Below, one piece after another: positions 12,041 through 24,133 of a DNA stretch of 64,000 nt. How positions within the stretch are numbered: the stretch's first letter is position 1; every line of letters begins with the position of its first letter. The DNA is taken from contig JANCRA010000014.1 of assembly GCA_024362935.1 (NCBI GenBank), forward strand, positions 5,847,001-5,911,000, given 5' to 3'. This stretch comes from Setophaga petechia (Eukaryota; Chordata; Aves; Passeriformes; Parulidae). The position numbers and the translations under genes are program-made. The notes under the pieces are model-generated. The model did no database searches. It had not been told where the DNA came from and saw only the letters and a program-made list of their open reading frames with translations.

Positions 12041-15000
12041 GCATGTTGGGACAAGTTGTGGTGGCAGACTTTTCATGACGAAAACAAAATAATCAGGAAA
12101 TCTTACATAAGGATGTGGTGCTTTGAGCATCATTTGAAGTTTTTCATCAAGGCCAAAGTCCTTATCAGAAAAATGTGCTCTACTTTATCTCAAAATTCAG
12201 CGTTTGTGCAACAAATACACCAGGAAATTATTTACGTGTCATGAAGAAGACTCTGATGAGATGATCACAGGGGCCTGTTCTTTCTAAAATCCCTAAGGTT
12301 AAAAATCTGTACAATTTAATGTTTCTGACATGCTTTGAGACCTTCAGAGGCAAGGTCCCTTTGGACTCAGTAGGATGAATTGGCCTCCTCGAGTAAGCTG
12401 AGTTGAATTTTGTACGTAAGACAAGCAGCATGTTACGTTATGGATTTGTTTGCTCCCCTGGCTCGTTTCACCAGTTTGTGCAGCCTGGTGAAAAACCAAA
12501 CAAATTCACCTGATTGCACACAGACAGAAAAAAGTCAACAGTAAGTTTTTCAACTAAGTGCCTGCAGAGGATGACAAAGTGTTCAAAAGACAACTGGACT
12601 TGACATTATTGAGAATGTTTAAAGTAAGCAGTAAAACCTTAAACATTGATTTGGTGTTCTACTGGAACAAATAGAGAGATTTAAAAATAGTGGTTAGATG
12701 CTGAAAAGCGCAGCTCCAGTGAAAATCCCCATATTTGCTCTGAATAAATCCTCTCCCTCCTGGGAGCAGGCTGAGTGTGGAGACGAACAGAGTTATTGGC
12801 TTCTCTTGTTAGGCTCAGGCTGCTCATTTGGCTTGGTGATAGGCAAAAAGATGTTTTTGGGTCCATGTGAAGGAGCCTGTCAAGGAGCAATGGGCAGTGC
12901 TCCTCTGGATGGGAGCATGAGGTGTTTAGAGGGAGCTGAACTGTTGACTCCATGCAGAGAAATCCCTCCCCTCTGCCCTGGGAGCAGAGGCCATGGCAGC
13001 GGCCTGGCGAGGGGCACCGCTCTCCAGCAGCACTGCTGGCATCTCTGCAAGCCCCGGGTCAGAGGACCAAGGGTATCCCACCAGAACTGGGACAGTTGGC
13101 AATCCTCGTTCTTGTGCAGACTGTGTGAAATGCACACCATTCCCCAGAGCTTACAGGCACAGTTACAAACGAAGCAAAGATGGCAGGAATGACATTCCCT
13201 TGCTAATTATAGTGTGGTCCCATCTGTATATTTGGTGTTATGTCACCAACTCCAGCCTGCTTTTTTCTAGCAGGGAAATACTGCTGTAGGTCGAAGCTCA
13301 GCACAAAAGGCTCCAGACCTCTAGTAATGTTATAGTTGCTTGTTTAAAGGGGGTAAAACTCTATTTTTAAGGGCTATCAGTTGGAAATCTGAGAGTGTGT
13401 TGGCTAAGGTGCTTTTTGGGTAATTCAACAGTCCATGTTTAAAAAGCACTTGGGTGTGAATAAACATAACAGAGTTCAATGGCTGCACATTTCATTGAAC
13501 CCCTCTGGCTCCACTGGCACCTTGTGCATGGCAGCAAAGCTGTGGGCTCAGGTCCATCCTTCCTGCATGGAAAAGGTGGGAGAGCAGCTACCTCCCTGGC
13601 CATCAGCACTCTTCTTGGCTGCAGGCTTTTTGGTTAGTAGATAGTCTGTGAAGAGTTTGGACTGTAGAACCTGTGCAGTATCCTCCAGGAATTCCCTCAG
13701 AGAGATATGAGGGCAGAAATTGCCCTACTGAATCACCTCATGGTGTATTTCCTTTCAATCCTCTTGAGGATCTCATGTGTCCTCCTAGGGACCCAGATAC
13801 AGTCCTGGAGTCCACATTTCTGTTTCTGTTGATGGAGCTTCCTGGGTCCTTCTTGTAAAATGGTTGCAGTTTAGGACCTTAAAATTGCTCATGGAAAATG
13901 CCATTTGTCCCTCTGAAGGTGCCCATGGGGTGCTTCTTTCTTGCACGTGGTACTTGTGAGCAGTATTGGTGAGCCTCATGCTAAATCATATAGGACTGAG
14001 ATTTTTAATTAGGGTAGAGGTGGGAGCCTCCAAATCTCATGTGATTAGAGAGTTCTCATAACTTCTACATTTATTATATAGTCCAATTAGCATATTTCTT
14101 ACTTTAATGTCTCTATTGCCCTGTTCAATGTTGAAAATCCAAAAATAAGAGCACTTGCTAAAACTTTAAAGCCATTAAGTGAAAATAGTCCAGAAACAAA
14201 AGTATAAATGGGTGTTCCTAATTTAATTCACTGTTTGGGCTAAGAACAATTAATGAAACTTTGGTGAAACAAGAAAACACCGTAAATAATTACAAGGAAA
14301 CTGAAATCTGAAAACCATCCACTTCTCCTCCATCCACTGGTTGTAGGAGTGGCAAAAGAAATTTTAAAAAGTCAAATAAGCCACCCCAAAAGGCAGCTTG
14401 TGTGAGGAGGTGGAGAAGAACTGTGGAAAGATGAATCTCTCAGGGCTTGCACCTGGACCTCCCATGAGGTTAAAAGCCCCTCTCTGCCCCCTGGTTTGCT
14501 GATACATCCCAGGGGTGTTTGGTGGAGTTCATGTGCAGGAGGGGAAGCAGATCCTCAAACAGCTTTACGGGTGAGGAGCTGCCACATGAAGGCCGTGATG
14601 TCTCTGAAAGTCAAGGAGAATTTGTACCAGCAGAAATAGGCTCTTGGTTTTTTTGTCATGCAGGAAGCCGTTGGTGGAGCCGGAATTTAACAAGTTCACA
14701 ACTTAACAAGTCCCAGCCTAGTGTCTGGACTACCAGAATAGATTTTTTTCTCAAATACCCCCAATCGCTCAATGCTTTTGTCAAATTTCTGTCTCTCTGT
14801 ACCCAGTGTCAGCCTCAGCTTAACAATGAAGGTAGTCCCAGAAAACTTCTCACAAATAAGCAACCTATGCTCCCTGTTATGAAAGCAACCTCCTACTGTC
14901 TTGTATATTAATTCTGTTCTTGTGAGGCGCTGTAGAGGTTGAATTTTCTCTGCCTGGCATGGTAACTCATTGCTTTCATTTTTTAGGACTTTCAAGTTTT

Positions 15001-15617
15001 TGTAAGGCTTAGAGTGAGCCATGAAGGCTCCACCTCTTTCTTGGCCCTGTAACCCGTGAGCAGTTCAGCTGAGGCTAGGAGATTTGTGTATAATGATTTG
15101 GGAAAGTTGTGAGTATAAATAGTAAGGAATTTGAGATGTTTTTCCCCTCTGTAATTCAACACTCAATAGCTTCCCCTTCCACCCTGCACATAAGGTGCTG
15201 TACCAAGACCATGGAAAGAATTTGTGGAGCTTCAGATCAAGGAAGTTCATAAGCTTGCAGGCTTTTTTTCTTGCTTGCTTTTTAAAAAAAATCTTATAGT
15301 ATCATCTCCTCTGGAGAATAGCATAGCCAGAGGACTTTACGAATTTTCACCAGATCCTCTCACCAGGAGAATTTGCCCCAGTGCAGAGGCAGGACAGCCC
15401 TCTGATCTCTTATGCACAGTGTGGTAAGGGTAGAAGCCTGGAATAAGTGTTTGGCCTCAGCTTTTTCCTTTCTTTTTTCTCCTTTCTCTTTCTGGTAGCA
15501 GCTAGTGCTGAGAGAATGAGTTCAGCCTTCTCTAAGCTCCAGCCTCAGCCTTCCTTCCCATTCCACATCTCACAGATCTACAGGGGCAAGGTATTGGGCT
15601 GCAGCACCCAGAATACC
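12041..15617. other. Non-coding stretch, one doubtful CR1 remnant
   Basis: No gene is supported. At 12248-12291 the words GATGAGATGATCACAGGGGC and TTCTAAAATCCC weakly recall an old CR1-family 3' end in plus orientation, but the match is too short to call. The block 12700-13190 is GC-richer and gives overlapping open frames on both strands, with no recognisable product. The block 13980-14350 is AT-rich and featureless. Confidence 0.6.
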
Positions 15618-15675
15618 AGAATCATTTAGGTTGAAAAAGACCTCTCATACCATGGAGTCCAAGCTCAAATGACCA
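15618..15675 (-). mobile_element. CR1-type LINE 3' end fragment, reverse orientation
   Basis: AATCATTTAGGTTGAAAAAG followed by ACCTCTCATACCATGGAGTC and CAAGCTCAAATGACC corresponds to the reverse complement of the avian CR1 3' terminus (family pattern: AATCAT...GGTTGGAAAAGACCTCTAAGATCATCGAGTCCAA). It is diverged and truncated within the 3' untranslated region, as is typical for 5'-truncated CR1 copies. The sequence to its right, which would be the CR1 interior, is not recognisable. Confidence 0.65.
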
Positions 15676-17400
15676 GGGTCATCTTGGCCCCAGCTTTCTG
15701 GTGAAATGCCCATCCCTGGAGTCCCAGGACAAGAAATTCCTGAGCACAGAGGTTGCCATCACAAGCTGCAGCAGTGCTTGGAGCTGGAGGCACCCTGGCC
15801 CAGGCATCCCTGTAATGACAGGTTTGCATTTAAGTGCCCTGCAGGTTCCTTTCATCTCCATAGGCATCTTTTTCTTAATTTCTCCTGTGCTTTAAACCCT
15901 GCACATAAAATGCAATGTAAACCTCAAAACAGCCTCACTTATTCTAACAAAAATGTCATCTCTGAGCAGTATCCATGCAACTTCTCTGTAGCCCCTGAAA
16001 TTTCAGCCCAGAGATGGGTCTCAGCTCTGCACTTCCTCCCCAAAGCCTGATTGAGAACCCCTTGTACAGCTCTACAATTGCATTGACTCGGGCACAGGTG
16101 ATGGACAATCACAGCATGTATTTGTGTACCTTCATTGCCAGGCATTTGATGTATGGTTTCATTTTTGAATCTTGACTTTATTTTGCACCATAATATTTGT
16201 ACATACAGATTTACAAATCAGGTCCCAGCATTATTGTTTAAAGAACCCTCAATGCTTTTGGTAAAAACCTGAGTAAGTATTTGTTATATTTAGAGGCAAT
16301 TCTGCTTATTGTTTCCTCATACCATAAGCTTTTCACTGACCTAGATTTTACTATTTCATTTTCCATTTGCTGTCCCACAGTACATTTGCATGGAAAGAAA
16401 ATCTTTTGTCTTTTAGTGTTCTCTTGCACTTGTTATTTCATCCACCAGCCAAAATCACACGCACTGCCCTATGATGGTGTGAAGAGCTTCACTGAAAGTG
16501 ATTGTGTGGCTGAGAATCCTCGCTTCAAACTAGAAGTAAAAAGCTATTGCAGCTTTTAGCTTTGTAGAATCCTTGGGCTGAAGAGTGCTGGAGGACCAGC
16601 CTGCAGCCGAAGAGCATGCACAGAGGAGTGGTTTGTGTGTTTTCCAGCAGTAGCAATTTACAGAAAGAAAAGTGGACGGAGTCAGAAACTGGCTTCCTTT
16701 CAGTCGGAGGGAAGGTCCTCTCCCTGGATGTATATTACAACTATAGCTAAAGACACAAAACAACATCTTGATTTTAATTCTGGTTTCAGTTTTAGCATGT
16801 CATTAAAGAGATACCTGTATTGACAGGAAGAGTTGTAATGCTTTTGGGGAGTTGTTATTATCGTATTACACGATTATGGTGTTTATTGCGGTGGTGCCTG
16901 AGGGCTGAATTTACAAACGCTGCGGATGGATTACATGGGTATTATGCTGCACACAGACATTTTGCTGCATGTTCATGTTGAAATCCTGTGAACTGGACAA
17001 TGTAAACAAATTAACATTATCAGGGAAAACCTGTTTTTTAAGTTAACTTTCCCTGAAGACTACACTCAGCCAAGGGACACTTGCTCTTGCTCTTACATCT
17101 CCTGTATCTCAACGATGTTCAAAAATGTTTTTACTAGCACATGTTAACCAAAACCTTATCCTTTTCAGAAAAAAAAAAAAAGCAGGCATGCTTCAAAATG
17201 CATTTGATCCAACCAGCTAGTATATTTTTAAACACGACAGTGTTATGTTTAACAGTGTGTTAGCATATGTCAATTAACTTGTTTCCGCAGAGTGCTGACA
17301 GAAGTGCCCCCGTCACCGCCAGCCCTGAGGGGCCCTGGGGCTCAGTCGAGTCAGCAGAAGGCAGCCTGTGCCCACACCTCCAGCCCACTGAAACTCAGCA
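15676..17400. other. Non-coding stretch, no gene recognised
   Basis: Unique sequence without supported gene, RNA or transposon. The segment 16140-16560 is AT-rich with short open frames on both strands. The segment 16840-17300 is AT-rich and includes an A13 run at about 17169-17181. Confidence 0.6.
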
Positions 17401-17402
17401 CT

Positions 17403-17445
17403 GGCTCTTCTGGACAGTATTAGGGTCCAGAAGAGCCTAATACTG
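17403..17445. repeat. Two interleaved perfect inverted repeats
   Basis: GGCTCTTCTGGAC (17403-17415) is matched by its exact reverse complement GTCCAGAAGAGCC (17425-17437). CAGTATTAGG (17415-17424), which forms the loop of the first hairpin, is matched by its exact reverse complement CCTAATACTG (17436-17445). The order is A-B-A'-B', so the two stems compete, or if transcribed could form an H-type pseudoknot geometry. The right half equals the reverse complement of the left half in circularly permuted order. The pattern is seen directly; any function is unknown. Confidence 0.9.
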
Positions 17446-17707
17446 CTGGAAGAGGGCAGGGTAGATTTGAAGTAATTTCTCCTTCTGCTGGCTGTGATCT
17501 GCTGGTAAACCCCCATGGCTGGGGAGATGCACCAGGGCTCCTCTGTCAGCACCCCAAATGATGTCTCCTGTGAGCACACACGTGAGCTGAGATGCTCTCA
17601 CTGCACACAACACCCTTCCAGACAGAATAAATAGAGACTTTTTCTCACACTGTCAGGAGATCACACCCCTTCCCTGTACCAGATATAGATGAGATGGAGG
17701 AGAAAAG

Positions 17708-17728
17708 ATGCACGTGCACGTGCGTGTA
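17708..17728. repeat. Alternating purine-pyrimidine tract with twin E-boxes
   Basis: Twenty-one bases alternate purine and pyrimidine without a break. Within them, 17711-17722 is CACGTGCACGTG, two abutting canonical E-boxes, inside a 14-bp perfect palindrome (17710-17723). Such tracts can adopt Z-DNA under supercoiling, and CACGTG is the site for MYC/USF/TFE-type bHLH-zip factors. No promoter is visible beside it, so regulatory use is inference. Confidence 0.6.
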
Positions 17729-17802
17729 GCCCCGAAGTGTCCCCTGTGCCCAGAGGAGGTGGTGAGGATGGCTGTGCATGTCTGGGGTGCTTGGTGTGCC
17801 AA

Positions 17803-17820
17803 GCCATGGCCATGGCCATG
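17803..17820. repeat. Three perfect GCCATG hexamers
   Basis: GCCATGGCCATGGCCATG is a short perfect tandem of three units. It lies 75 bp from the alternating tract at 17708-17728 in the same GC-richer block. It is too short to be a typed microsatellite and no function is implied. Confidence 0.85.
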
Positions 17821-19800
17821 TAGGGTACTCCAGATCAACTGGCCAGTAGAGACGGAACACTGTAACCATTGTTGGAAACAGCAGAGACCTTTCTGTCTGG
17901 AGACTGGCACGTGCTCCTGGATAAAGTCGTGGGAATGTGGGAATTAACCAGTTGTATCCTGGCAGGACCTTCCAGTGTATCCCAGCTATAAAATTTTGCA
18001 TGATGAGAAGTGGAGTGGGGAGCACACAGGTCAGGTCTCAGCAGCAGAGCAGGAATACACACTGCTTTCCCACAGGGATGTGGAAGTGCCTGTCCATGTG
18101 TGGCAGCTGCAGAGACACTGTTGGGTGTTTGATGGGGCTCATCTGTTACTGCCCGTGCAGAGGGTGTGGGAAGGGTAAATACATGGGCAGTTATGGCAGA
18201 AGAGGTGTCCAGAGCCTGTATCCCCATGCCCTGCTGCTGAGGGCTGCTTGGTGTACCCATGTCCCAGCCAGACTCCATGTGCAGGAGCAACCCCCAAGCA
18301 GACAGCCTTGCCTCTGCTGCTGTTCCTCATCCAGGGAATTTGGGCAACCTTCATTTCTCATTTCAAGATTAGCAAATGCATGAATGATTCCCACGTGTTC
18401 TGGGACAGTGTTAATGGGAACGGTAGAAATACCTAGAATAAGCAGTGTCCAAAAATAGGTCTCTTGTCCTGCCGAAGTCTTGCGCATGTTCTTAACTTTC
18501 CTGCCCTGGGAAGCAACTCCTGGCACCCTGCAGGGCAGGAGAGTTTTTCCATTTGCTTCAGTGGGTGCGGGATTTCATTCTGCCTCACAGACCTGTGGAT
18601 TTTAAAGGGACTGTCCATAAGGCACACTCGAACTCTTTGCAGGGTCGAAATATTTTATATTTTTAGCACTGACATGATGGTCATGAGGGAAAAGCACGTA
18701 TTTGCCCCGCTGGAAGGGCATGGTCAGACATGCGGCTCTGCTGGGGCTGCTTGGGGTCAAGTTGTTACTGGCCCTGAACCATTTCTTCGGGTGCTGCACC
18801 TTCCTGCTACACAGCTTGGCTGCCATAATTGGATCCGTGGAGCTGACCTACACCAGCCGAAACATGTTGGAAGTGGGGTTTTATAAATAGACTGTGTGGA
18901 CAAAGGGTGTCTGCTCCGGGGTGTTTATGGGGCTGGGAAGAGGAGCTTGGGGCAGGGGATGGAGCCTGACAGCTCCCAGTGAAGCAGCACAGCCCTCTTT
19001 GCAAAACAGGGAGCGTGGTGCTGGCAGAGCCTGCGGCAAGCCCTCGGCACAGGGAAGGACGGAGAGGCCGTGACCCGGGGTGTGGGTGCTCAGCTATTTT
19101 CTCCCTGTGAGACTGGCTCCCAGGCCTTTGCTCATGCAAACCCTGACAGATCCCATCTAAATGAGTAGTTGGAAATTATGTGCTCCCTCCCTGGTCTGGG
19201 CTGGAGCTGAATCTTGCTACCAGTCTAAGGGAGAAGCTTTTGCTGCTGAATGCAATTAAAAGAACCAGAACTCAGCGCTGTGGGATCTTGCCCAGTGCTG
19301 GTAGTCAGGATGATTGACACTGAATTCTTTGATTTCTCCAGAGGCATCATAATATTTAAACTTATTATTAATTACCAGTGTATTAATCTCAGAATAGTAT
19401 TAACAGTATTTCAAAATATAATTTTATCCTATCCGACCCACTGGGGAAAAAAAAAAGCAGTTTTGGATGAACTGAACAACTTTATAGACACTGTGCTTTA
19501 TAACCAGATAGATTTTCCCTAGTTAGTTCCATTTCTATCTAATATTGGGGGAAGATTAAAGATACTGAATCAATGGCTGTAAAAGCTTACATTAAAAATT
19601 TGCAATAAATGAGAAGAGGAAAATTTCATTAGAAACATAAATTGTAGCAACTGGAACGCCTGCAACTTATTTTTAGTATTCTACTGACAGTCACACTTGA
19701 AAGCCTTTTTTTTCCAAATGTTTTCTTTTCTCAGATTAAAAAAAAAGGAAGAAAATGACCTCTAATATTTTGAAATATAGAACTAATTACAGTACAGAGT
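17821..19800. other. Non-coding stretch, no gene recognised
   Basis: A GC-richer block (about 17.9-19.1 kb) yields several overlapping frames of 100-150 codons on both strands (for example minus 17835-18290 and plus 17937-18383). None has a recognisable domain, and plus and minus frames mirror each other, as expected by chance. CpG content rises slightly at 19010-19085 but does not reach island density. From 19250 onward the sequence becomes AT-rich. Confidence 0.6.
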
Positions 19801-19860
19801 GATCCTGATCCCACTGAAGTCAACTGCAGCATTCTTTATGACATTGCAGGATAGTGCCTC
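19801..19860. mobile_element. Ancient amniote hairpin repeat, partial
   Basis: GATCCTGATCCCACTGAAGT followed by CAACTGCAGC closely matches one arm of a palindromic element common in birds, turtles and crocodilians (arm pattern GATCCTGCTCCCATTGAAGTCAATGG). The second arm (ATGACATTGCAGGATAGTG) is strongly decayed. The family name is not asserted; the same arm recurs at 24571 and 26631 in this window. Confidence 0.5.
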
Positions 19861-21139
19861 TATTAAGAAATAGTAAGGAAATGAGATACTTTAAAGAGAA
19901 GGGTTTAAAATGAACTGGCTCTGTTGGCCTCTTTTGTAAAAATACCTTAGAGCCACTTTTATCAAGTCAAAAGGTTCATTGAAAAGAGAGAAATTAAAAG
20001 ATGCTGCTCGTGGAGCCTGGCAAAACATGAAGTTAGCAACAAATATCTCTCCAACCCAATTATAACATTCAAATCAAGGAGGAAAAAAATTATGAAATAT
20101 AATGAAAGCTTTCTTTCTACTGAAAAAGTCTACTTGGAGGTGTCCAGACCTAAGGGAATTACAAAGTCAGCATTATAGTGGAGAAAAAATGTAATGTAAA
20201 TGAGAGTGAAATAATCAAATTTTTCTGGTGGAAATAAGTGCAGTTGTTTGATGTAATTTTGACACACAGCATAATTTCAGCATCAACAGTGAAGTTTAAA
20301 GAATCAGTGTGTCTTCATGAGATTTCTGTACAGAAAAGCCATTCAATGGGAAAATCTAAATCAGACTTCGGTTTGCGCATTGGCCCCTCTATGAGAGAAA
20401 GACCTGCATTATTTTAGTTGCAAATAGAAAAATAGAGATGACCCTTTTCATTAATTTCTAGACATCTTTTCCACTCAAAAATCCAGGATGATTGTGGCAT
20501 ATAAATCATAAGAAATGTGATGTGTGACTGGTTTTGTTCTCACAAAAATTGAACTTTGGTTTATACCTCTAATACCAGCTCAGCCATTTAAAACTGCACA
20601 GTTTTCCACAGTGAGCTACACTGGACTCACGTCACCGTGCTTCTTGCAGATGTAATTTTTCAATATCATGGGGATATATCCCAAACAATTAAAACAATTA
20701 AAGCAGGGCATGCCTTCAGTATTTTACTCAATCTCATATTCTGTATGAAATATATTTGTAATTTTGTGTTCATTTCCAAATGGAGACAGATTCACACACC
20801 CTCACAGCCAAACTCAGGACAAGAACCAACAATTAAATGAAGCCTGAGATCCAGTCCAAAGCAGGCATATACTCAATTTAATTTTTAAATAGCTTAATTA
20901 ATAGTTTCAGCTAAAGCAAAGAAGTGAAAATGGGTCAAACTATGTAAACATTGGTTAGAAAAATACACTGTCCAGCCAAAGCATTGTAGAAGTGCTTTTA
21001 AGAAGAATAGTCTTTAAATTTAATTTAAACATGGGTTTCCAACTTAGGTAAAAGCCCAGTTCAGACAAGGCCCAAGCCACTTTTTGTGCCACAAAGAATT
21101 ACCGAGGTATGCTGAGAGTTTATTTAGTCCTTGCTCGTT
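19861..21139. other. AT-rich non-coding stretch
   Basis: Long AT-rich unique sequence without repeats of recognised type or open frames worth calling. I see nothing specific in it. Confidence 0.65.
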
Positions 21140-21420
21140 CTGAGGCCGTGTTTCACCGTGCCGTCATCATTTTCCCCCGGCTGTCACCACGTTGTTCCCT
21201 CTCGGAGCTCGCGGCCGCCGGGACCCGCGCGAGGGCTGCGAAACGTGCTGCGCAAATATTGACCGGGGTTTTGAAACGGGCCGGGAGGCGCTGCCATTGC
21301 ACGCTGGGTGTTTGCCTTCTGCACACGGCCAGGTTCAAGTTCTTATTGACACGGCTCAGGTGGGTGCTGGGGTCCCTTACATAAGCCTCAAGGCCAGGAG
21401 GGTGATTCTGCTCCGGAGTA
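21140..21420. promoter_or_regulatory. Small CpG island
   Basis: About 280 bp with roughly 25 CpG dinucleotides stand out from AT-rich, CpG-poor flanks on both sides. The core at 21205-21235 includes GCGGCCGC (NotI site, 21211-21218) and a CCCGCGCGAG word. Further CpGs run through AAACGTGCTGCGC, GACCGGGG and ACGGGCCGGGAGGCGC. An open frame on each strand (91 and 90 codons) spans the island but reflects GC content. Retained CpG suggests protection from germline methylation, as at promoters or enhancers. No TATA box, splice site or coding first exon could be established. Confidence 0.6.
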
Positions 21421-24068
21421 GTCAAAGCAACACCGTGTGTATTATCTGACCAGGCATTGCTCAGCAGCCCTTACTCCATGGGAACATGCACTGGTTAACT
21501 TCTTGGTAGTTAACCAATATTTTGCCCCTCTGGATTCCAAAGGGGTAAAATTATAAAATGCAAGCAATTTCTCTCAATCCAGAGAATTACTGTATTACAA
21601 AGAAAACTATTCTTTGCTCAAAAAAATCCCCATTTTTTGGAAAATTTTTCCGTGATACTTAAATTTCAGTTTATATGACCCAAAAGTGTCATTTGAAAGG
21701 GTAAGAGTGTTGTTTTTAAAAAATAATTTTTTAATTATACAGTAGCACTTGCATAAACTCTATATATTTGTAGCTTGAAGTTTCTGCTATGCTGAGTTCT
21801 TTGCAGGTTTGCTGATTTGCAGTTAACTTCCAGGATCCTAGCTTTTTGGTTAGAATAATTGAAAAGTTTCTGTTAACTTGTGTAGTTTTTTGGTTTTTTC
21901 TGTATTTTTTTTAACTTTACTTTGATTACCCTAATGAAAAGAAAAAAGAAGAATAGAAAAAAGTTCAGATGGTAAGTACCAGGACCGGCTCAGGTACATT
22001 GCTTTAGGAAGATGTAACTGCCATCCCCTTCATCAGCACTTCTTACTGGTATGATAAATTTGGGAGTTTGATTCTAGACTTTGGCTAACTTTTATCACAT
22101 GAGAATTTCCCCCTAGTTGTTATGTTTCACCTTGATTTGTGCAGAGCAGGTCATGCAGCAGAAGTTGGCAATGTCTGAAGGTGTCACTGCTCTTTGCCAG
22201 CCATCCCCTTTGGAGTGTGAAGTCAGGTTTGGGGGAGGAAGTCTGTGGTTGGTGGCTTTTTGTAGAGTACGTGGCTGTTAGATGAGAATGTTTTGGCCTT
22301 CCTGATCTGAGCACTTTTGTTTCCATTGTAAAGAATGACACAATCTGTGCAGGCAACAAAATCCAGGTGGTTACCCTCTCCACCTGCAGAACATCTACAA
22401 GAGGAGGGGAATGTATCAAAGATCCTTATAATGAAGGACAATTTTTACTGTTTATGTTCAAAAGCAAAACCACAACAGGAGACAATATCCCTTTCATGAG
22501 AATGAAACAAACAACCATTTTGGGCTGGAGAACAGGCTGGATGAGCTGACCTACTCCAGCTTGTTTGAAAAGTGAAACATGTCAAAGGTTCTCTGCCAGG
22601 CAAAGGGAAGATGTAGGAGAGGTTTTTATAAATGGCAGTTGGGCAATTAATGTTAACCATCAATATCAGAATGGCTTAGATTACATGATTAACTAGTAAG
22701 AGTTTTGAGCTGGCTGGTAATTTTAGATTAAATAGTCAGGCAGCCAGTGACTTGAATATTGATGAATATCCGGTGTTTTATTAATATGCATTCTCTATAA
22801 ATTAAAGGCTTAGTACACAAAGAAGAATCCTAATGCTCTTGCTATTTTTCATTGCCACAGGTAGAGCTGAATAATTCATAACAATTAATTTATTTCACTG
22901 ATTTAGCCTTTTGGGGAGGGGGGGAGGTAGGGGGGAAGTTGAGCACGAGTAGTCTGCAGGTAATCTTTTCCATGTTTATTTACAATAAATAACTTACCAG
23001 AGACATTTGAAGACTAATTCTTAGTTGTGGGGATTTTTTTTTTGTATTTTAAATTGGAGAAATTTGGAGTAATATGGGCATAAGTGCAAGCAACCTGTCA
23101 GTCAGTACAAGAACCCAAATGAATTTTAAGTTGTAAAAAAGCCCAACTAATTGCAAATACAACATATACAGGGTCAGGCTCATGTTGATTTGTATTGATT
23201 GGTGCAATGCTGGTTACATTGCGTATTTCTGCTCTTCATTTAATTGATTCTAGTACTTCAAGACCAAGATTTCTTACAAATATTTCTATGGGCAGAATTC
23301 ATTGTCTGTGTTTAGTCCCTAATTCACAGGTAAAATGCTGCCCCTTTTGCAGCCAAGGGAAGTTTTACCCTTCATTCTGAAATATCCAGGATCCTACCTG
23401 CTGATGACAACATTCCTGAAAATCCTTTTTGAAACATACCAAGCAATAATGCATCCAACACGAATGACATTTCTTATTTGTGCAAACTTTCAGAATATCC
23501 ATATGCAGACTTTTAAATTATTTTTTTAGGCAGCGGGAGATGGTGCCGTGAATACAAGACGAGATGTTGCAGCACAAAGATCATTTGCCAATCCTGCAGC
23601 TCAGGGAGGCTGCAGCCCTGTCTCACACTCATATCCTGAGCAGGTAATATCCAGAAACACACGAGGAGGAGGAGGAGGAGGCTGCATGATTACTGCCTCT
23701 CCCTTTCTCTGGTTCTTACAACACACTCACAGCAGTGAGACTTGCATAGCACGCCATAAATCATTGCCTCATTATGCTCCTTCTGGAGGTTTGTTTAGGG
23801 CACCTATTCTAGTACTGGCTGCAGAAGATTATTTGTTCTTCCCAGAAATTCCTCTCTGGTTTGATTTGCACACAAGGAAAAAATCTCTGCATCTTATTTT
23901 TGAAATAATTTCTTAGTGTGCAGAATAATTTACATTACAGAACTGCCTAAGAAAGTAATTTCAGCAATGTCTGGAGGTGGGTGATTTTGTTGAGAACAGG
24001 CAAAGGTTACTGAAGGTTTTTGTGTTTTTGTGACTTGTCATTATGAAGTATTAATAAGCGAAACAGAG
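21421..24068. other. AT-rich non-coding stretch
   Basis: No gene supported. Contents seen are T-rich runs at 21870-21920, a G-rich motif at 22913-22937, a T10-11 run near 23033-23043 and a short (AGG)6 array at about 23663-23681. The rest is unique AT-rich sequence. Confidence 0.6.
22913..22937 (+). other. Potential G-quadruplex motif
   Basis: The tract reads four G, A, seven G, A, GG, TA, six G, which allows at least four runs of three G with short loops. It lies in an AT-rich setting just after an AATTAATTTATTTCACTG stretch. Folding is predicted from pattern only. Confidence 0.5.
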
Positions 24069-24069
24069 G

Positions 24070-24133
24070 TTCTTCCTCTCCTCCTTTCTTCCTTCCTCCC
24101 TTTTTGCTTTCCTTCTTCCCTTCTTTCTTTCTT
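24070..24133. repeat. Polypyrimidine tract (TTCC/TTTC-like)
   Basis: About 64 bases of nearly pure C and T, with irregular TTCC, TTTC and CTCC units and a single G interruption. It looks like a decayed tetranucleotide microsatellite. A polypyrimidine tract can precede a splice acceptor, but no AG-exon structure follows. Confidence 0.85.

Noticed and set aside
12248..12291. Possible CR1-family 3' end (GATGAGATGATCACAGGGGC)
   Set aside because: Only a few words match and the flanking expected sequence is absent.
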